This document shows, one piece after another, positions 8,181 through 17,772 of a stretch of DNA of 64,000 bases. Within the stretch, counting starts at the first letter, position 1; every line of letters begins with the position of its first letter. The stretch comes from Stutzerimonas stutzeri. Lineage in GTDB: Bacteria; Pseudomonadota; Gammaproteobacteria; Pseudomonadales; Pseudomonadaceae. The DNA is taken from the NCBI RefSeq assembly GCF_015291885.1, contig NZ_CP036186.1, positions 2,183,001-2,247,000 of the forward strand, written 5' to 3'. The notes beneath the pieces were generated by a model. The model worked only from the letters and a program-made list of their open reading frames with translations, did not search any database and was not told the origin of the DNA. The position numbers were made by a program, and so were the translations under genes.

Positions 8181-9074
8181 ATGGACTGGGACAATCTGCG
8201 CTATTTCCTCGAGGTCGCCCGAGCGGGGCGGCTGACGACCGCGGCGCGCCGGCTCGCCGTGGACCACACCACAGTGTCCCGTCGTTTGCAGGCGCTGGAA
8301 AAAAGCATGGGCCTGCAGCTGTTCCTGCGCGAGCCGGGTGGCTACAAGCTCACCGAAGCCGGGCGCAACCTGCTGCCGCGAGTGGAAGCGATGGAAAGCG
8401 CCAGCGTGGCCATTGAGCATTCGTTGCCGAGCATGGGTGATGGCCTTTCCGGGCAGGTACGCATCGGCGCCACCGAGGGTTATGGCACGGTGATGCTTGC
8501 CGGCCAGCTCACCGGGCTCAGCCGGCGCTATCCGCACCTGAACATCGACCTGCTGGCGCTGCCGCGGGCGGTGCGCCTGTCGCGCCACGAGGCGGACATC
8601 GTCATTACCCTGGAACGCCCGGAGCGTGGACCGTTCATCATCACCCGGCTCACCGACTACGTGCTGCGGCTGTATGCGTCGCCGGCGTATCTCGACGAAC
8701 ACCCGCCGATCCGCAGCCGCGAGGACCTGGCCGCGCATCGCTTCGTCAGCTACGTGGATGACCTGCTGTTCAGCAAGGAGCTGCTGTTTCTCGATGGCAT
8801 CGCCGACGCCCGCTCCATCGGTCTGCGCAGCACCAGCTTGCTGGCGCAGCAGGAAGCGGTGGCGATGGGGGCGGGGATCGCGATCCTGCCGGCGTTTTCC
8901 GCCGACACTGATCCACGGCTGCGACTGCTGCTGCCGGAGGAGGTCAGCTTTACTCGCACCTTCTGGATGCTGATGCCGATCGAGTTCAAGGACCTGGCGC
9001 GCATGCGCACGACCTGGGATTACCTGAAGGAAATGGCACAGCAGAACCAGGATCGGTTAATGGGGTTGGAGTGA
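8181..9074 (+). CDS. LysR-family transcriptional regulator, divergent from mmsA
   Basis: The 297-residue protein has an N-terminal winged helix-turn-helix (residues 1-60: DNLRYFLEVARAGRLTTAAR, then VDHTTVSRRLQALEKSMG) and a LysR substrate-binding domain (about 90-290). The start ATG at 8181 was chosen because GGAGG lies upstream and the HTH then begins at residue 3 as usual. Its position divergent from the valine operon suggests it controls mmsA and following genes. In P. aeruginosa the analogous position is held by the AraC-type MmsR, so the regulator type differs here. The ligand is unknown. Confidence 0.9.
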   Translation: MDWDNLRYFLEVARAGRLTTAARRLAVDHTTVSRRLQALEKSMGLQLFLREPGGYKLTEAGRNLLPRVEAMESASVAIEHSLPSMGDGLSGQVRIGATEGYGTVMLAGQLTGLSRRYPHLNIDLLALPRAVRLSRHEADIVITLERPERGPFIITRLTDYVLRLYASPAYLDEHPPIRSREDLAAHRFVSYVDDLLFSKELLFLDGIADARSIGLRSTSLLAQQEAVAMGAGIAILPAFSADTDPRLRLLLPEEVSFTRTFWMLMPIEFKDLARMRTTWDYLKEMAQQNQDRLMGLE

Positions 9075-9155
9075 GTCTTTCGGCGCTCCCGCCTGGGTGC
9101 ATGCCTGACTGTTTAGTTCGTGCAAGGAGTCGACGTCTGTGCGCAGGATGCGATC

Positions 9156-9340
9156 CGTAGGGTGAGCTTTAGCCCACCAGTCCATTGGGGCCAAGTTCGG
9201 TGGCTGAAGCCCACTCTCGCCGCGTTGCGTCCTGTCCGGCAGCACCAGGCGATCGTTTTGGCTTCCGACCTGTAGGGTGGGCTTTAGCTCACCAGCCCAG
9301 TGGCAGGTCTGGTGTTCGGTGGGCTAAAGCCCACCCTACG
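9156..9340. repeat. Cluster of four GTGGGCT/AGCCCAC palindromic repeats
   Basis: Copies are at 9156-9180 (CGTAGGGTGAGCTTTAGCCC), 9199-9214 (partial, GGTGGCTGAAGCCCAC), 9270-9294 (TGTAGGGTGGGCTTTAGCTC) and 9317-9340 (inverted, GGTGGGCTAAAGCCCACCCT). They fill the gene-free stretch between the LysR gene and the DUF2892 gene. Arrangement in both orientations is typical of REP/BIME-like elements. The 9075-9369 interval holds nothing else recognisable. Confidence 0.75.
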
Positions 9341-9369
9341 GTCCTTATGCCGCCGCGCGTTGGCTGTCC

Positions 9370-9726
9370 TCAGAGCTGCGGCGTGCCGCGCGTTTCATGG
9401 CCCATCGGCGTGCTATCGGGCAATGTCACGTTGTCGTTCTCGAAATCTGGACTGTGTACTTCCGAATCCATAGGCATGTGACTATAGCGCTGGCTGGGCA
9501 GGCTGGATTCGGATGACTGCATTTCGCTCAGCACGCGCTTACCTTCACAGCGACCGCTGATTCCGCGCGCCAGTGCCATGCCGCCCATCGCCAGCTCGGC
9601 CAGTCCGAAAATCCCGCCGCGGCGCAGCCCTTTACCCATCAGCACCAAGCCGCCCGCTAGCGAGGCCGCGCGCTCCCAGCCGTGCACATTCTGCGGGGCA
9701 TTCTTGTCGAATAATTGCTTGATCAT
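9370..9726 (-). CDS. DUF2892/YgaP-like small membrane protein
   Basis: The 118-residue protein begins MIKQLFDKNAPQNVHGWERA. It has two hydrophobic segments (roughly residues 21-35, AASLAGGLVLMGKGL, and 38-58, GGIFGLAELAMGGMALARG) like the DUF2892 inner-membrane domain, then a polar C-terminal tail with no known motif. The ATG at 9726 is favoured by AGAGGA upstream; the frame is open further to 9810. It is divergent from kdpF with 217 bases between. The function is unknown. Confidence 0.65.
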   Translation of the reverse strand: MIKQLFDKNAPQNVHGWERAASLAGGLVLMGKGLRRGGIFGLAELAMGGMALARGISGRCEGKRVLSEMQSSESSLPSQRYSHMPMDSEVHSPDFENDNVTLPDSTPMGHETRGTPQL

Positions 9727-9875
9727 CTGCAGCGTCCTCTGAAGGCAAGTGGTTAATAGATGACTGCGACGGGCCGCCAGCGTTCCGGCCAGAGCGCGAT
9801 GTGGTCCCACAGCAGCGCCGCGGGGGGCGCGGCGAAAAATACGTTTTCTTCACGCCGCCTGGCCGCTTGCGCAAT

Positions 9876-9909
9876 CGAAACTTTACAGCCGCCGCTCCGA
9901 AACTTTGCG
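9876..9909 (+). promoter_or_regulatory. Direct repeats upstream of kdpF, candidate KdpE site
   Basis: CGAAACTTT occurs at 9876-9884 and again at 9898-9906, exactly 22 bases (two helical turns) apart. The repeats end about 35 bases before the kdpF ATG, the right place for a response-regulator activator overlapping the -35 region. KdpE is known to activate kdpFABC from a site just upstream of the promoter. The link is by position only. Confidence 0.45.
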
Positions 9910-9943
9910 TTCACGCATTGACGCGTCCTACGGAGCATTACCC

Positions 9944-10033
9944 ATGACCATCCTCGACGGGCTCGCACTGGGCCTGGCAATCATCCTGTTCTTCTATTTG
10001 CTGGCTGCGCTGCTGCGCGCCGAACGTAGTTAG
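9944..10033 (+). CDS. kdpF: KdpF, small subunit of the K+-transporting ATPase
   Basis: A 29-residue hydrophobic peptide (MTILDGLALGLAIILFFYLL, then AALLRAERS) forms one transmembrane helix that stabilises the KdpABC complex. Length, the N-terminal short polar segment and the C-terminal basic end match Pseudomonas KdpF. GGAG lies eight bases upstream, and kdpA starts nine bases after its stop. Confidence 0.9.
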   Translation: MTILDGLALGLAIILFFYLLAALLRAERS

Positions 10034-10041
10034 GGGGCCGC

Positions 10042-11742
10042 ATGCACGCCAATGACTACTGGCTGATCGCAGCTTTTTTTCTCCTCGTGCTGGCGCCAGC
10101 GCCCTGGCTCGGGCGCTATCTGTACCGTGCAATGGAGGGTGAACGCACCTGGCTGACACCTGTATTCCAGCCGGTCGAGCGGCTGTGCTATCGAGCTGCA
10201 GGCGTCGATCGGGACAGCGAGCAAAACTGGTTGGGCTACAGCCTGGCTTTGCTCGGCCTGACTGTTGTCAGCCTCCTTGGGTTGTTTGCGACGCTCATGT
10301 TGCAAGGGCAGCTCCCGCTGAATCCGCAACGCATTTCCGGGCTCGAATGGCACCTGGCGCTGAACACCGCGGTGAGCTTTGTCACCAACACCAACTGGCA
10401 GGCCTATAGCGGTGAGGCGCAGCTCAGCTACTTCAGCCAGATGCTGGGTCTGGGTGTGCAGAACTTCGTCAGCCCGGCGGTCGGTCTCGCGGTGCTGGTG
10501 GTGTTCTGCCGCGCACTGTCGCGCCGCAACGCGGGTGCAGTCGGCAATTTCTGGGTCGATATGACCCGCGCGGTACTTTACGGACTGTTGCCGTTCAGCC
10601 TGATCCTTGCGCTGCTGCTGGTGTGGCAGGGCGTGCCACAAAGCCTGGCGGAATACGTCCCGGTGGTGACGCTGCAGGGCGGCGAGCAGAGCATTCCACT
10701 GGGGCCGGCAGCCAGCCAGATCGCGATCAAACAGCTGGGCACCAACGGCGGCGGCTTCTTCGGTGTCAATTCGGCGCACCCGTTCGAGAACCCGACAGCC
10801 TGGAGCAACCTCCTCGAGGTGGCTTCGATCCTGCTGCTGCCAGCCGCACTGGTATTCATGTTTGGCCACTACGTACGCGACCTTCGGCAGAGCAGGGCGA
10901 TTCTGGCCTGCATGCTGGTGCTGTTCTCACTCGGTCTGGGCACGACCCTGCTCGCCGAGCATCAGCCCAACCCTGCGTTTGCCGGCATTGCCGTGGAGCA
11001 GACGGGGCCGCTGGAAGGCAAGGAAAGCCGTCTGGGCATTGCCGCCTCGGCGCTATGGGCGACCGTGACCAGCGCGGCGTCGAACGGCTCGGTCAATGCC
11101 ATGCATGACAGCTTCAGCCCCCTTGGCGGCATGGTGCCGATGTTCAACATGATGCTGGGCGAGATCGTGTTCGGCGGTGTTGGCGCAGGCTTGTACGGCA
11201 TGTTGCTGTTCGTGCTGGTCACGGTTTTCCTGGCGGGACTGATGATCGGGCGCACACCCGAGTACCTGGGCAAGAAGCTCGAAGCGCGCGAGGTCCGCCT
11301 GCTGGTGGCGTCTCTGCTAGTGATGCCGGTGGGTGTGCTGGTACTGGCTGCGCTCGGTGTGAGCTTGCCGGGGCCCGCTGCGTCGATCACCAATCCTGGC
11401 CCTCATGGGCTGAGCCAGATCCTGTATGCCTACACCTCGGGTACCGGCAATAACGGCTCGGCCTTCGCCGGCTTTGGCGCCGGCACGACCTATCACAACC
11501 TGATGATCGCACTCGCCATGCTGCTGGGGCGCTTCGGCTTCATCCTGCCGGTGCTGGCGATTGCCGGCAGTCTGGCGGCGAAGAACCGCGCACCGCTCGA
11601 TGCCAACAGCTTCCCCACCCACGGACCGCTGTTCGTGACGCTGTTGACCCTGGTGATCCTGCTGGTCGGCGGGCTGACATTCCTGCCGGCCCTCGCGCTC
11701 GGCCCGCTCGCCGAACACTTCGTCCTGCTGCAAGGCTTCTGA
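10042..11742 (+). CDS. kdpA: K+-transporting ATPase subunit KdpA
   Basis: The 566-residue channel-like subunit carries K+ selectivity in the high-affinity Kdp pump. It has about ten membrane helices and four P-loop repeats: [53 protein letters not shown] and [16 protein letters not shown] contain the filter-forming glycines. The length is normal for the family. It starts nine bases after kdpF, with GGGGG as ribosome site, and is followed by kdpB after eight bases. No lesion is visible. Confidence 0.96.
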   Translation: MHANDYWLIAAFFLLVLAPAPWLGRYLYRAMEGERTWLTPVFQPVERLCYRAAGVDRDSEQNWLGYSLALLGLTVVSLLGLFATLMLQGQLPLNPQRISGLEWHLALNTAVSFVTNTNWQAYSGEAQLSYFSQMLGLGVQNFVSPAVGLAVLVVFCRALSRRNAGAVGNFWVDMTRAVLYGLLPFSLILALLLVWQGVPQSLAEYVPVVTLQGGEQSIPLGPAASQIAIKQLGTNGGGFFGVNSAHPFENPTAWSNLLEVASILLLPAALVFMFGHYVRDLRQSRAILACMLVLFSLGLGTTLLAEHQPNPAFAGIAVEQTGPLEGKESRLGIAASALWATVTSAASNGSVNAMHDSFSPLGGMVPMFNMMLGEIVFGGVGAGLYGMLLFVLVTVFLAGLMIGRTPEYLGKKLEAREVRLLVASLLVMPVGVLVLAALGVSLPGPAASITNPGPHGLSQILYAYTSGTGNNGSAFAGFGAGTTYHNLMIALAMLLGRFGFILPVLAIAGSLAAKNRAPLDANSFPTHGPLFVTLLTLVILLVGGLTFLPALALGPLAEHFVLLQGF

Positions 11743-11750
11743 GGAGCGTC

Positions 11751-13793
11751 ATGATGAACGTCCGTCAAACGGCACTCGAAAGTGCCGAGCAACAACCTGC
11801 TACATCCTTTGCCGCGCTGTGCAAGCCGGCGCTGTTGCAGGCCCTGGTCAAACTGGACCCACGCCGGCTCGCCCGATCTCCGGTGATGCTGGTGGTCGAG
11901 CTGGCCGCTGTAGCGACCACGCTGCTGTGTTTCCTGCCTGACGCTGCAGTCGGTCGCCCGGTGGCAATACAGATAGCGCTATGGCTGTGGTTCACCGTGC
12001 TCTTTGCCAACTTTGCCGAAGCGCGCGGCAAGGCGCGGGCGGATAGCCTCAAGGCAGGCGTGCAGGGACTCGAAGCGCGCCTGCGCGATGACGATGGCAA
12101 TTACCGCCAGGTGGCGGCGAGCAGCCTGCGTCGCGGTGATGTGGTAAGGGTCGAGGTCGGCGAGCTGATTCCCGGCGATGGCGAGGTCATCGAAGGCATC
12201 GCGGCCGTCAACGAGGCGGCGATCACCGGGGAGTCTGCACCGGTGATCCGCGAGTCGGGAGGGGATCGCTCGGCCGTTACGGGCAATACCCGCGTGGTGT
12301 CCGATTGGCTCCTGGTGCGCATCAGCAGCGATCTGGGCGAATCCACACTGGACCGAATGATCGCTCTGGTCGAGGGGGCCAAGTGGCAGAAAACGCCCAA
12401 CGAGATCGCGCTGGACGTCCTGTTGATCGGCCTGACGCTGATCTTTCTCGTGGTGGTCGCCACGCTGCAGCCATTTGCCCGCTTCGCCGGCGGCGACCTG
12501 CCTCTGGTCTTTCTGGTCGCGCTGCTGGTGACATTGATTCCGACGACGATCGGCGGGCTGTTGTCGGCGATCGGCATCGCCGGCATGGATCGTCTGGTGC
12601 GGCTCAACGTGATCGCCAAGTCGGGCCGGGCAGTGGAGGCGGCGGGCGACGTCCAGGTACTGCTATTGGACAAGACCGGCACTATCACCTTCGGCAACCG
12701 GCGCTGCAGCGCAATGGTGAAGGCTCCCGGCATTTCCACCCCCGAGCTGTCGTATGCGGCATTGCTCTCCTCGCTGGCGGACGACACGGCCGAAGGCAAA
12801 TCCATCGTGGAATACCTGCGAGCCCTGTCGCCCATGGCGGAGCCGTCCACACAGAACGTCAGCAATATCCCATTCAGCGCGGAAACCCGTTTATCCGGTG
12901 CCGATCATCAGGGCCGCCGCTATCGCAAGGGCGCGGTAGACGCCGTGCTTGACCATCTCGGCATGACGCGCGAGCAGGTTCCGCCAGTACTGGCACGTGA
13001 GGTGGAAAAGATCGCTCAGAGTGGTGGCACGCCTTTGCTGGTATGCGCCGATGACCGTTTGTTGGGCGCCATCCACCTCAAGGATGTCGTGAAGCCCGGC
13101 ATACGCGAGCGCTTCGCCGAGCTGCGCCAGCTGGGCATACGTACGGTGATGGTTACCGGGGACAACCCGCTGACCGCCGCCGCGATCGCAGCCGAGGCCG
13201 GGGTCGACGATCTGATCGCCGAAGCGACGCCGCAGAAGAAATTGCAGCGCATCCGCCAGGAGCAGGCCGAGGGCAAGATGGTCGCCATGTGCGGCGATGG
13301 CGCCAACGATGCGCCGGCGCTGGCGCAGGCCGATGTCGGCATGGCGATGAACGATGGCACCCAGGCGGCGCGGGAGGCGGCGAATCTGGTCGATCTGGAC
13401 TCCGATCCGACCAAGCTGCTCGACGTGGTTCAGGTGGGCAAGCAGCTGCTGGTGACACGGGGCGCGCTGACGACCTTTTCGATCGCTAACGACGTGGCGA
13501 AGTACTTCGCCATCCTGCCGGCATTGTTCATCGGCATCTATCCGCAGCTCTCCGCACTGAACCTGATGCAGCTGCACAGCCCGGAGAGCGCAATCCTGTC
13601 GGCGATCATATTCAACGCGCTGATCATCGTCGTCCTGATCCCGCTGGCGCTGCGTGGCGTACGCATCAAGGCGGCCGACGCAGCCAGCCTGCTACGGCGC
13701 AACCTGTTGATCTACGGACTGGGTGGGCTACTGGCACCGTTCGTTGGGATCAAGCTGATCGATCTGCTCCTGACCGCGACTGGTCTGGTCTGA
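11751..13793 (+). CDS. kdpB: K+-transporting P-type ATPase subunit KdpB
   Basis: This 680-residue P-type ATPase energises KdpFABC. Motifs in order are the actuator-domain TGES ([16 protein letters not shown]), the phosphorylation site [11 protein letters not shown] with Asp 307, the nucleotide-binding [12 protein letters not shown] region, [14 protein letters not shown], and [18 protein letters not shown]. Membrane helices flank these domains, and the C-terminus ([20 protein letters not shown]) is complete. Two ATG codons stand in tandem at 11751 and 11754; either can serve. It lies in the middle of the intact kdpFABC unit. Confidence 0.97.
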   Translation: MMNVRQTALESAEQQPATSFAALCKPALLQALVKLDPRRLARSPVMLVVELAAVATTLLCFLPDAAVGRPVAIQIALWLWFTVLFANFAEARGKARADSLKAGVQGLEARLRDDDGNYRQVAASSLRRGDVVRVEVGELIPGDGEVIEGIAAVNEAAITGESAPVIRESGGDRSAVTGNTRVVSDWLLVRISSDLGESTLDRMIALVEGAKWQKTPNEIALDVLLIGLTLIFLVVVATLQPFARFAGGDLPLVFLVALLVTLIPTTIGGLLSAIGIAGMDRLVRLNVIAKSGRAVEAAGDVQVLLLDKTGTITFGNRRCSAMVKAPGISTPELSYAALLSSLADDTAEGKSIVEYLRALSPMAEPSTQNVSNIPFSAETRLSGADHQGRRYRKGAVDAVLDHLGMTREQVPPVLAREVEKIAQSGGTPLLVCADDRLLGAIHLKDVVKPGIRERFAELRQLGIRTVMVTGDNPLTAAAIAAEAGVDDLIAEATPQKKLQRIRQEQAEGKMVAMCGDGANDAPALAQADVGMAMNDGTQAAREAANLVDLDSDPTKLLDVVQVGKQLLVTRGALTTFSIANDVAKYFAILPALFIGIYPQLSALNLMQLHSPESAILSAIIFNALIIVVLIPLALRGVRIKAADAASLLRRNLLIYGLGGLLAPFVGIKLIDLLLTATGLV

Positions 13794-13832
13794 ATCCTGC
13801 CGCGCCTCACTGGCGCGGCTTCTGGAGATGAA

Positions 13833-14402
13833 ATGATGCTCAAACAAATTCGTCCGGCGTTCGTCCTGCTGGTCTTGATGACCCTGATCACAGGGGGCGC
13901 TTATCCGCTGCTGGTCACGGCTGTGGCGCAGCTCGCCTTTGCCGAACAAGCCAACGGCAGCCTGGTTCGTGATGCCAGCGGGCAGGTGCGTGGCAGCAGC
14001 CTGTTGGCCCAGCGTTTCGATGGCGCGCAGTGGTTCCATCCGCGCCCTTCGGCGGGGGACTACGAGACGGTGGCCAGCGGCGCCAGCAACCTAGCACCCA
14101 GCAACTCGGAACTGGTGGATCAGGTCCGTGCGCGGGTAATCGAATGGGGGGGCAGCCCTACGGAGCCGGTGCCCATGGAGTTGGCGACGACTTCGGCCAG
14201 CGGGCTTGACCCGCACCTGACGCTGGCTGCCGCTCGCTTCCAGGTGTCACGGGTCGCCGCCGCTCGGGGAATACAGCCCGAGCGTCTGGACCGCTTTTTG
14301 CACGAACACCTGGAAACCCCTCTGGTGGGGCCCGCCGTGGTCAACGTGCTGGCTCTGAATCTCGCATTGGCCGACAATCGTCTGCCTGCCCCTAGCGAGT
14401 GA
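13833..14402 (+). CDS. kdpC: K+-transporting ATPase subunit KdpC
   Basis: The 189-residue protein has one N-terminal membrane helix (RPAFVLLVLMTLITGGAYPL) and the extracytoplasmic KdpC domain. The family signature is visible in GSLLAQRFDGAQWFHPRPSA, TTSASGLDPHLTLAAARFQV and the C-terminal VNVLALNLAL. KdpC stabilises the pump and increases its ATP affinity. Two ATG codons (13833, 13836) follow GGAG. The gene is 39 bases after kdpB and six bases before the kdpD start. Confidence 0.95.
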   Translation: MMLKQIRPAFVLLVLMTLITGGAYPLLVTAVAQLAFAEQANGSLVRDASGQVRGSSLLAQRFDGAQWFHPRPSAGDYETVASGASNLAPSNSELVDQVRARVIEWGGSPTEPVPMELATTSASGLDPHLTLAAARFQVSRVAAARGIQPERLDRFLHEHLETPLVGPAVVNVLALNLALADNRLPAPSE

Positions 14403-14407
14403 TGTGA

Positions 14408-17059
14408 ATGAGCGATGCCCTGCGCGCGGATGCGCTGCTCGACGATGTTCCGAGGGAAGGCCGTGGGCGTCTCAACGTTTTCCTCGGAGCCGCGCCCGGG
14501 GTCGGCAAGACCTACGCGATGCTGCAGGCCGCACAGCGCCAACGACAGTTGGGGCGCGACTTGCGGGTGGGGGTGGTCGAGACTCACGGCAGGGCCGAAA
14601 CCGAGGCGATGCTCATTGGCCTGCCCACTCAGCCGCTGATCCGCAGCGAGTATCGCGGCATCACCTTGGCAGAGATGGATCTCGATGGCTTGCTGGCCGT
14701 GCGGCCGAATGTAGTGCTGGTAGACGAACTGGCGCACAGCAACGCCCCCGGCAGCCGCCACAGCAAACGTTGGCAGGATGTGCTGGAACTGCTCGAAGCA
14801 GGCATCGACGTCTATACCACGGTCAATGTCCAGCATCTGGAAAGCCTGAACGATCAAGTCCGTGCGATTACAGGGGTACAGGTCCGGGAAACGGTCCCGG
14901 ACTGGATCCTGCAGGAGGCCGACGACATCCTGCTGATCGACCTGCCACCGCGCGAGCTGCTGGAACGCTTGCGCGAGGGCAAGGTGTATGTTCCTGAACA
15001 GGCCCGGGCGGCTATCGACGCATTCTTTACGCAGACCAACCTGACGGCCTTGCGTGAGCTGGCAATGCAGACTGCCGCCGCGCGGGTCGATGCCGAGCTG
15101 AACCGGCGTTACCGCTTGCAGGGTCAGTCGGCGCCGGCCGTTCGTGGTCGCCTGCTGGTCGGTATCCACGGTAACGATGCAGCCGAAGGACTGGTACGGC
15201 ATGCCGCACGCGTTGCGGAGCGTAGGCACCTGCCGTGGTCAGTCGTGTATGTGAACACCGGGGCGAATCGTGGCGAGGCAGAGCTTGCTCATCTGCAAGC
15301 GGCTCAGCAGCTGGCAGAGCGGCTGGGCGGTGAGGTGGTGGAGCTGCGCGGGTGGCGCGAACACTGATCGACCACGCATACGAGCGCCGCGCTACGTTGC
15401 TCCTGGTCGGGCGTAGCGGCGCACGACGGGCCCTGAAACGGGTGTTCATGCGTTCGGTCGCCGAGCAGCTCATCGCGGCAGGTCAGGGGCTGGAAATCAG
15501 CATCTTCGACCAGCAGCGCACGCCCTCGCGTAGTTCGGGCCGGGCGACGAGGCCGTTCGAATGACGCACTTACCTGCTGGCCTTACTGGCCACGTTGGTG
15601 GCGACTGGCGCTGCAACTCGTGCTGTCGCGCTATCTTGCGCTGCCCAACATCTCCCTGGTGTTTCTTACAGCGGTATTGATGGTGGCGGTGCGTAGCAGC
15701 CTGGGCCCGTCGCTGGCCTGCGCCGGGCTGTCGTTTCTTTTTTACAACTTTCTGTTCATTCCACCGACCTTCACCTTTATCGTGGCGCGGCAGGAAGATG
15801 TGCTGACGTTGCTGTTCTTCCTGCTGATGGCGGTTCTGGCAGGAAATCTCGCCAGCCGTCAGCGTCACCAGTTGCAGGCTTTGCGGCAGGCGCAAGCGGA
15901 GACTACGGCGCTGCTCGAGCTCTCCGGGCGGCTAAGTGCTGCCACCGATATGCAGGCCGTTTGCGCAGTTGCGGTTCACCAACTGCAGTTGCTTTCGGAC
16001 GTTGAAGCCGTAGTGGCGACGCGTACGAAAAAGGCCGAGTGGTCGTTCAAGGGTGATGTTTTGCCGGTTTTGAGTGACTTGGAGCAGGCGGCGGCTGAGT
16101 GGTCCTGGAAACATGGACAAGCTGCGGGGCAGGGGACTGATACCTTGCCTGGCGGCCAGTGGTGGTGGCTGCCACTGTCCAGCGATGGGCAATCGCTGGG
16201 CGTGCTTGGTATTCGGCCGGCCCCTGGGAAACAGCTACCGCCGGCCAAGGGTCGACTCATTGCCGCTCTGGCCCAACCCGTGGCGCAAGCGTTGGGCCGC
16301 GCAACACTTGCCAATGAACTTGAGGCGGCCCGGCTGCACGGGCAAACCGAGGAGCTGCGCAGCGCTCTGCTGGCGTCCGTTTCGCATGACCTGCGTACAC
16401 CGCTAACCGCGATGCGAGGGTCCATCGATTGCCTGGCCAGTCTGGGGCAAGGAATGAGCGATGCTGACCGGCAGGAGCTGCTGGAAACCACGCGGGACGA
16501 AGCGGAGCGCCTGGATCGCTATATTCAGAACCTGCTGGACATGACTCGCCTGGGGCATGGCGGGCTCCAGATAATCCGCGACTGGGTGGCGCCAGCGGAC
16601 ATCGTCGCCAGTGCACTGCAACGTCTGCAGCGTGTCCTTGCCGAACTCAAGGTCGAGGTAAAAGTGCCCGATGTGCTGCCACTGCTTTACGTCCATCCAG
16701 CGCTGATCGAGCAAGCATTGGTCAATGTGCTGGAAAATGCTGCGCGTTTCTCATCGCCGGGTGGCCGTCTGCAAGTGGCTATTTCGGCTGACGCCAAGAC
16801 GCTGCGTTTTGCCGTCAGTGACGAGGGGCCCGGCATTCCAGAAGCGGAGCGCGAGAAGATCTTCGACATGTTCTACACGGCTGCGCGGGGAGATCGGGGC
16901 GGTCCGGGCACCGGGCTGGGCCTCGCCATTTGCCAGGGAATGATTGGTGCTCATGGCGGGCGCGTATCGGTTGATGATGGACTCAATGGCCGAGGCGCGA
17001 GCGTGGTCCTGGAACTGCCGTTATCGCCGCAGCCGGAAATGGAGGAAGGTCTTTCGTGA
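14408..17059 (+). pseudogene. kdpD: Sensor kinase KdpD, disrupted by two frameshifts and a stop
   Basis: KdpD senses K+ limitation and phosphorylates KdpE. The N-terminal KdpD/Walker domain is intact in frame one (APGVGKTYAML, VDELAHSNAPGS), ending at TGA 15365-15367. The USP-domain continuation (ARTLIDHAYERRATLLLVGR) is in another frame from about 15350. That frame meets TGA at 15562-15564 where homologues have coding sequence, then continues as RTYLLALLATLVATG. The original frame resumes near 15610 (LVLSRYLALPNISLVFLTAV) through the membrane helices, GAF region, HisKA (LLASVSHDLRTPLTAMRGS) and ATPase (NVLENAARFSS, GPGTGLGLAI). The whole span is exactly 884 codons, so the indels (-1, then +1) compensate, but the TGA remains. 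The result could be decay, sequencing error, or a split kinase. Confidence 0.8.
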
Positions 17060-17751
17060 GTGGCGAATCGGCAAGTGTTCTGATCATCGACGATGAGCCG
17101 CAGATTCGGAAATTCCTACGCATCAGCCTCGGTTCGCAAGGCTATCGGGTCGTCGAGGGCGCTGATGGTCGCGAGGGCTTGGAGCGCGCGGCGCTGGAGC
17201 GGCCTGACTTGATAGTGCTGGACCTCGGCTTACCGGATATGGACGGCCAGACGGTGTTAGGAGAATTGCGTGGCTGGAGCCAGGTCCCGGTACTTGTGTT
17301 GTCGGTGCGCTCCAGTGAGGCGGACAAAGTGAAGGCGCTCGACGCCGGAGCCAACGACTACGTTACCAAGCCTTTTGGTATTCAGGAGTTTCTTGCTCGG
17401 GTGCGTGCGCTTCTACGCCAATCTCAGTCGCCTGAGAGTACCGTCGCTCAGGTGGTTACCGGCGCACTGTGCATAGACTTCGCGTTCAGGCGGGTCAGCT
17501 TGGACAACCAGGCTGTAAGTCTGACGCGCAAGGAGTACGCGGTGCTCGCCGAGCTGGCACGGCATGTTGGCCGAGTTGTCACCCAACAGCACTTGCTGAA
17601 GGAAATCTGGGGGCCGAGCCACGGAGGCGATAGCCACTATCTGCGCGTTGTCATTGGTCACCTGCGGCGCAAGCTCGGCGACGATCCAACTGCCCCCCCT
17701 TTCATCGTGACCGAGGCCGGGGTGGGCTATCGTCTGGTCTCGGACGCCTGA
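17056..17751 (+). CDS. kdpE: KdpE response regulator
   Basis: This 231-residue OmpR-family activator controls kdpFABC. The receiver domain shows VLIIDDEPQIRKFLRISL, the phospho-acceptor Asp 56 in LIVLDLGLPDMDG, and the conserved Lys in NDYVTKPFG. The C-terminal winged-helix DNA-binding domain shows LTRKEYAVLAELARHVGRVV and HYLRVVIGHLRRKLGDDP. The GTG start overlaps the kdpD stop by four bases, so it was translationally coupled to the kinase. It is intact even though kdpD is not, so it may depend on another phospho-donor. Confidence 0.95.
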   Translation: MSGESASVLIIDDEPQIRKFLRISLGSQGYRVVEGADGREGLERAALERPDLIVLDLGLPDMDGQTVLGELRGWSQVPVLVLSVRSSEADKVKALDAGANDYVTKPFGIQEFLARVRALLRQSQSPESTVAQVVTGALCIDFAFRRVSLDNQAVSLTRKEYAVLAELARHVGRVVTQQHLLKEIWGPSHGGDSHYLRVVIGHLRRKLGDDPTAPPFIVTEAGVGYRLVSDA

Positions 17752-17772
17752 CCGAGCACAGGCTGGTGACTT

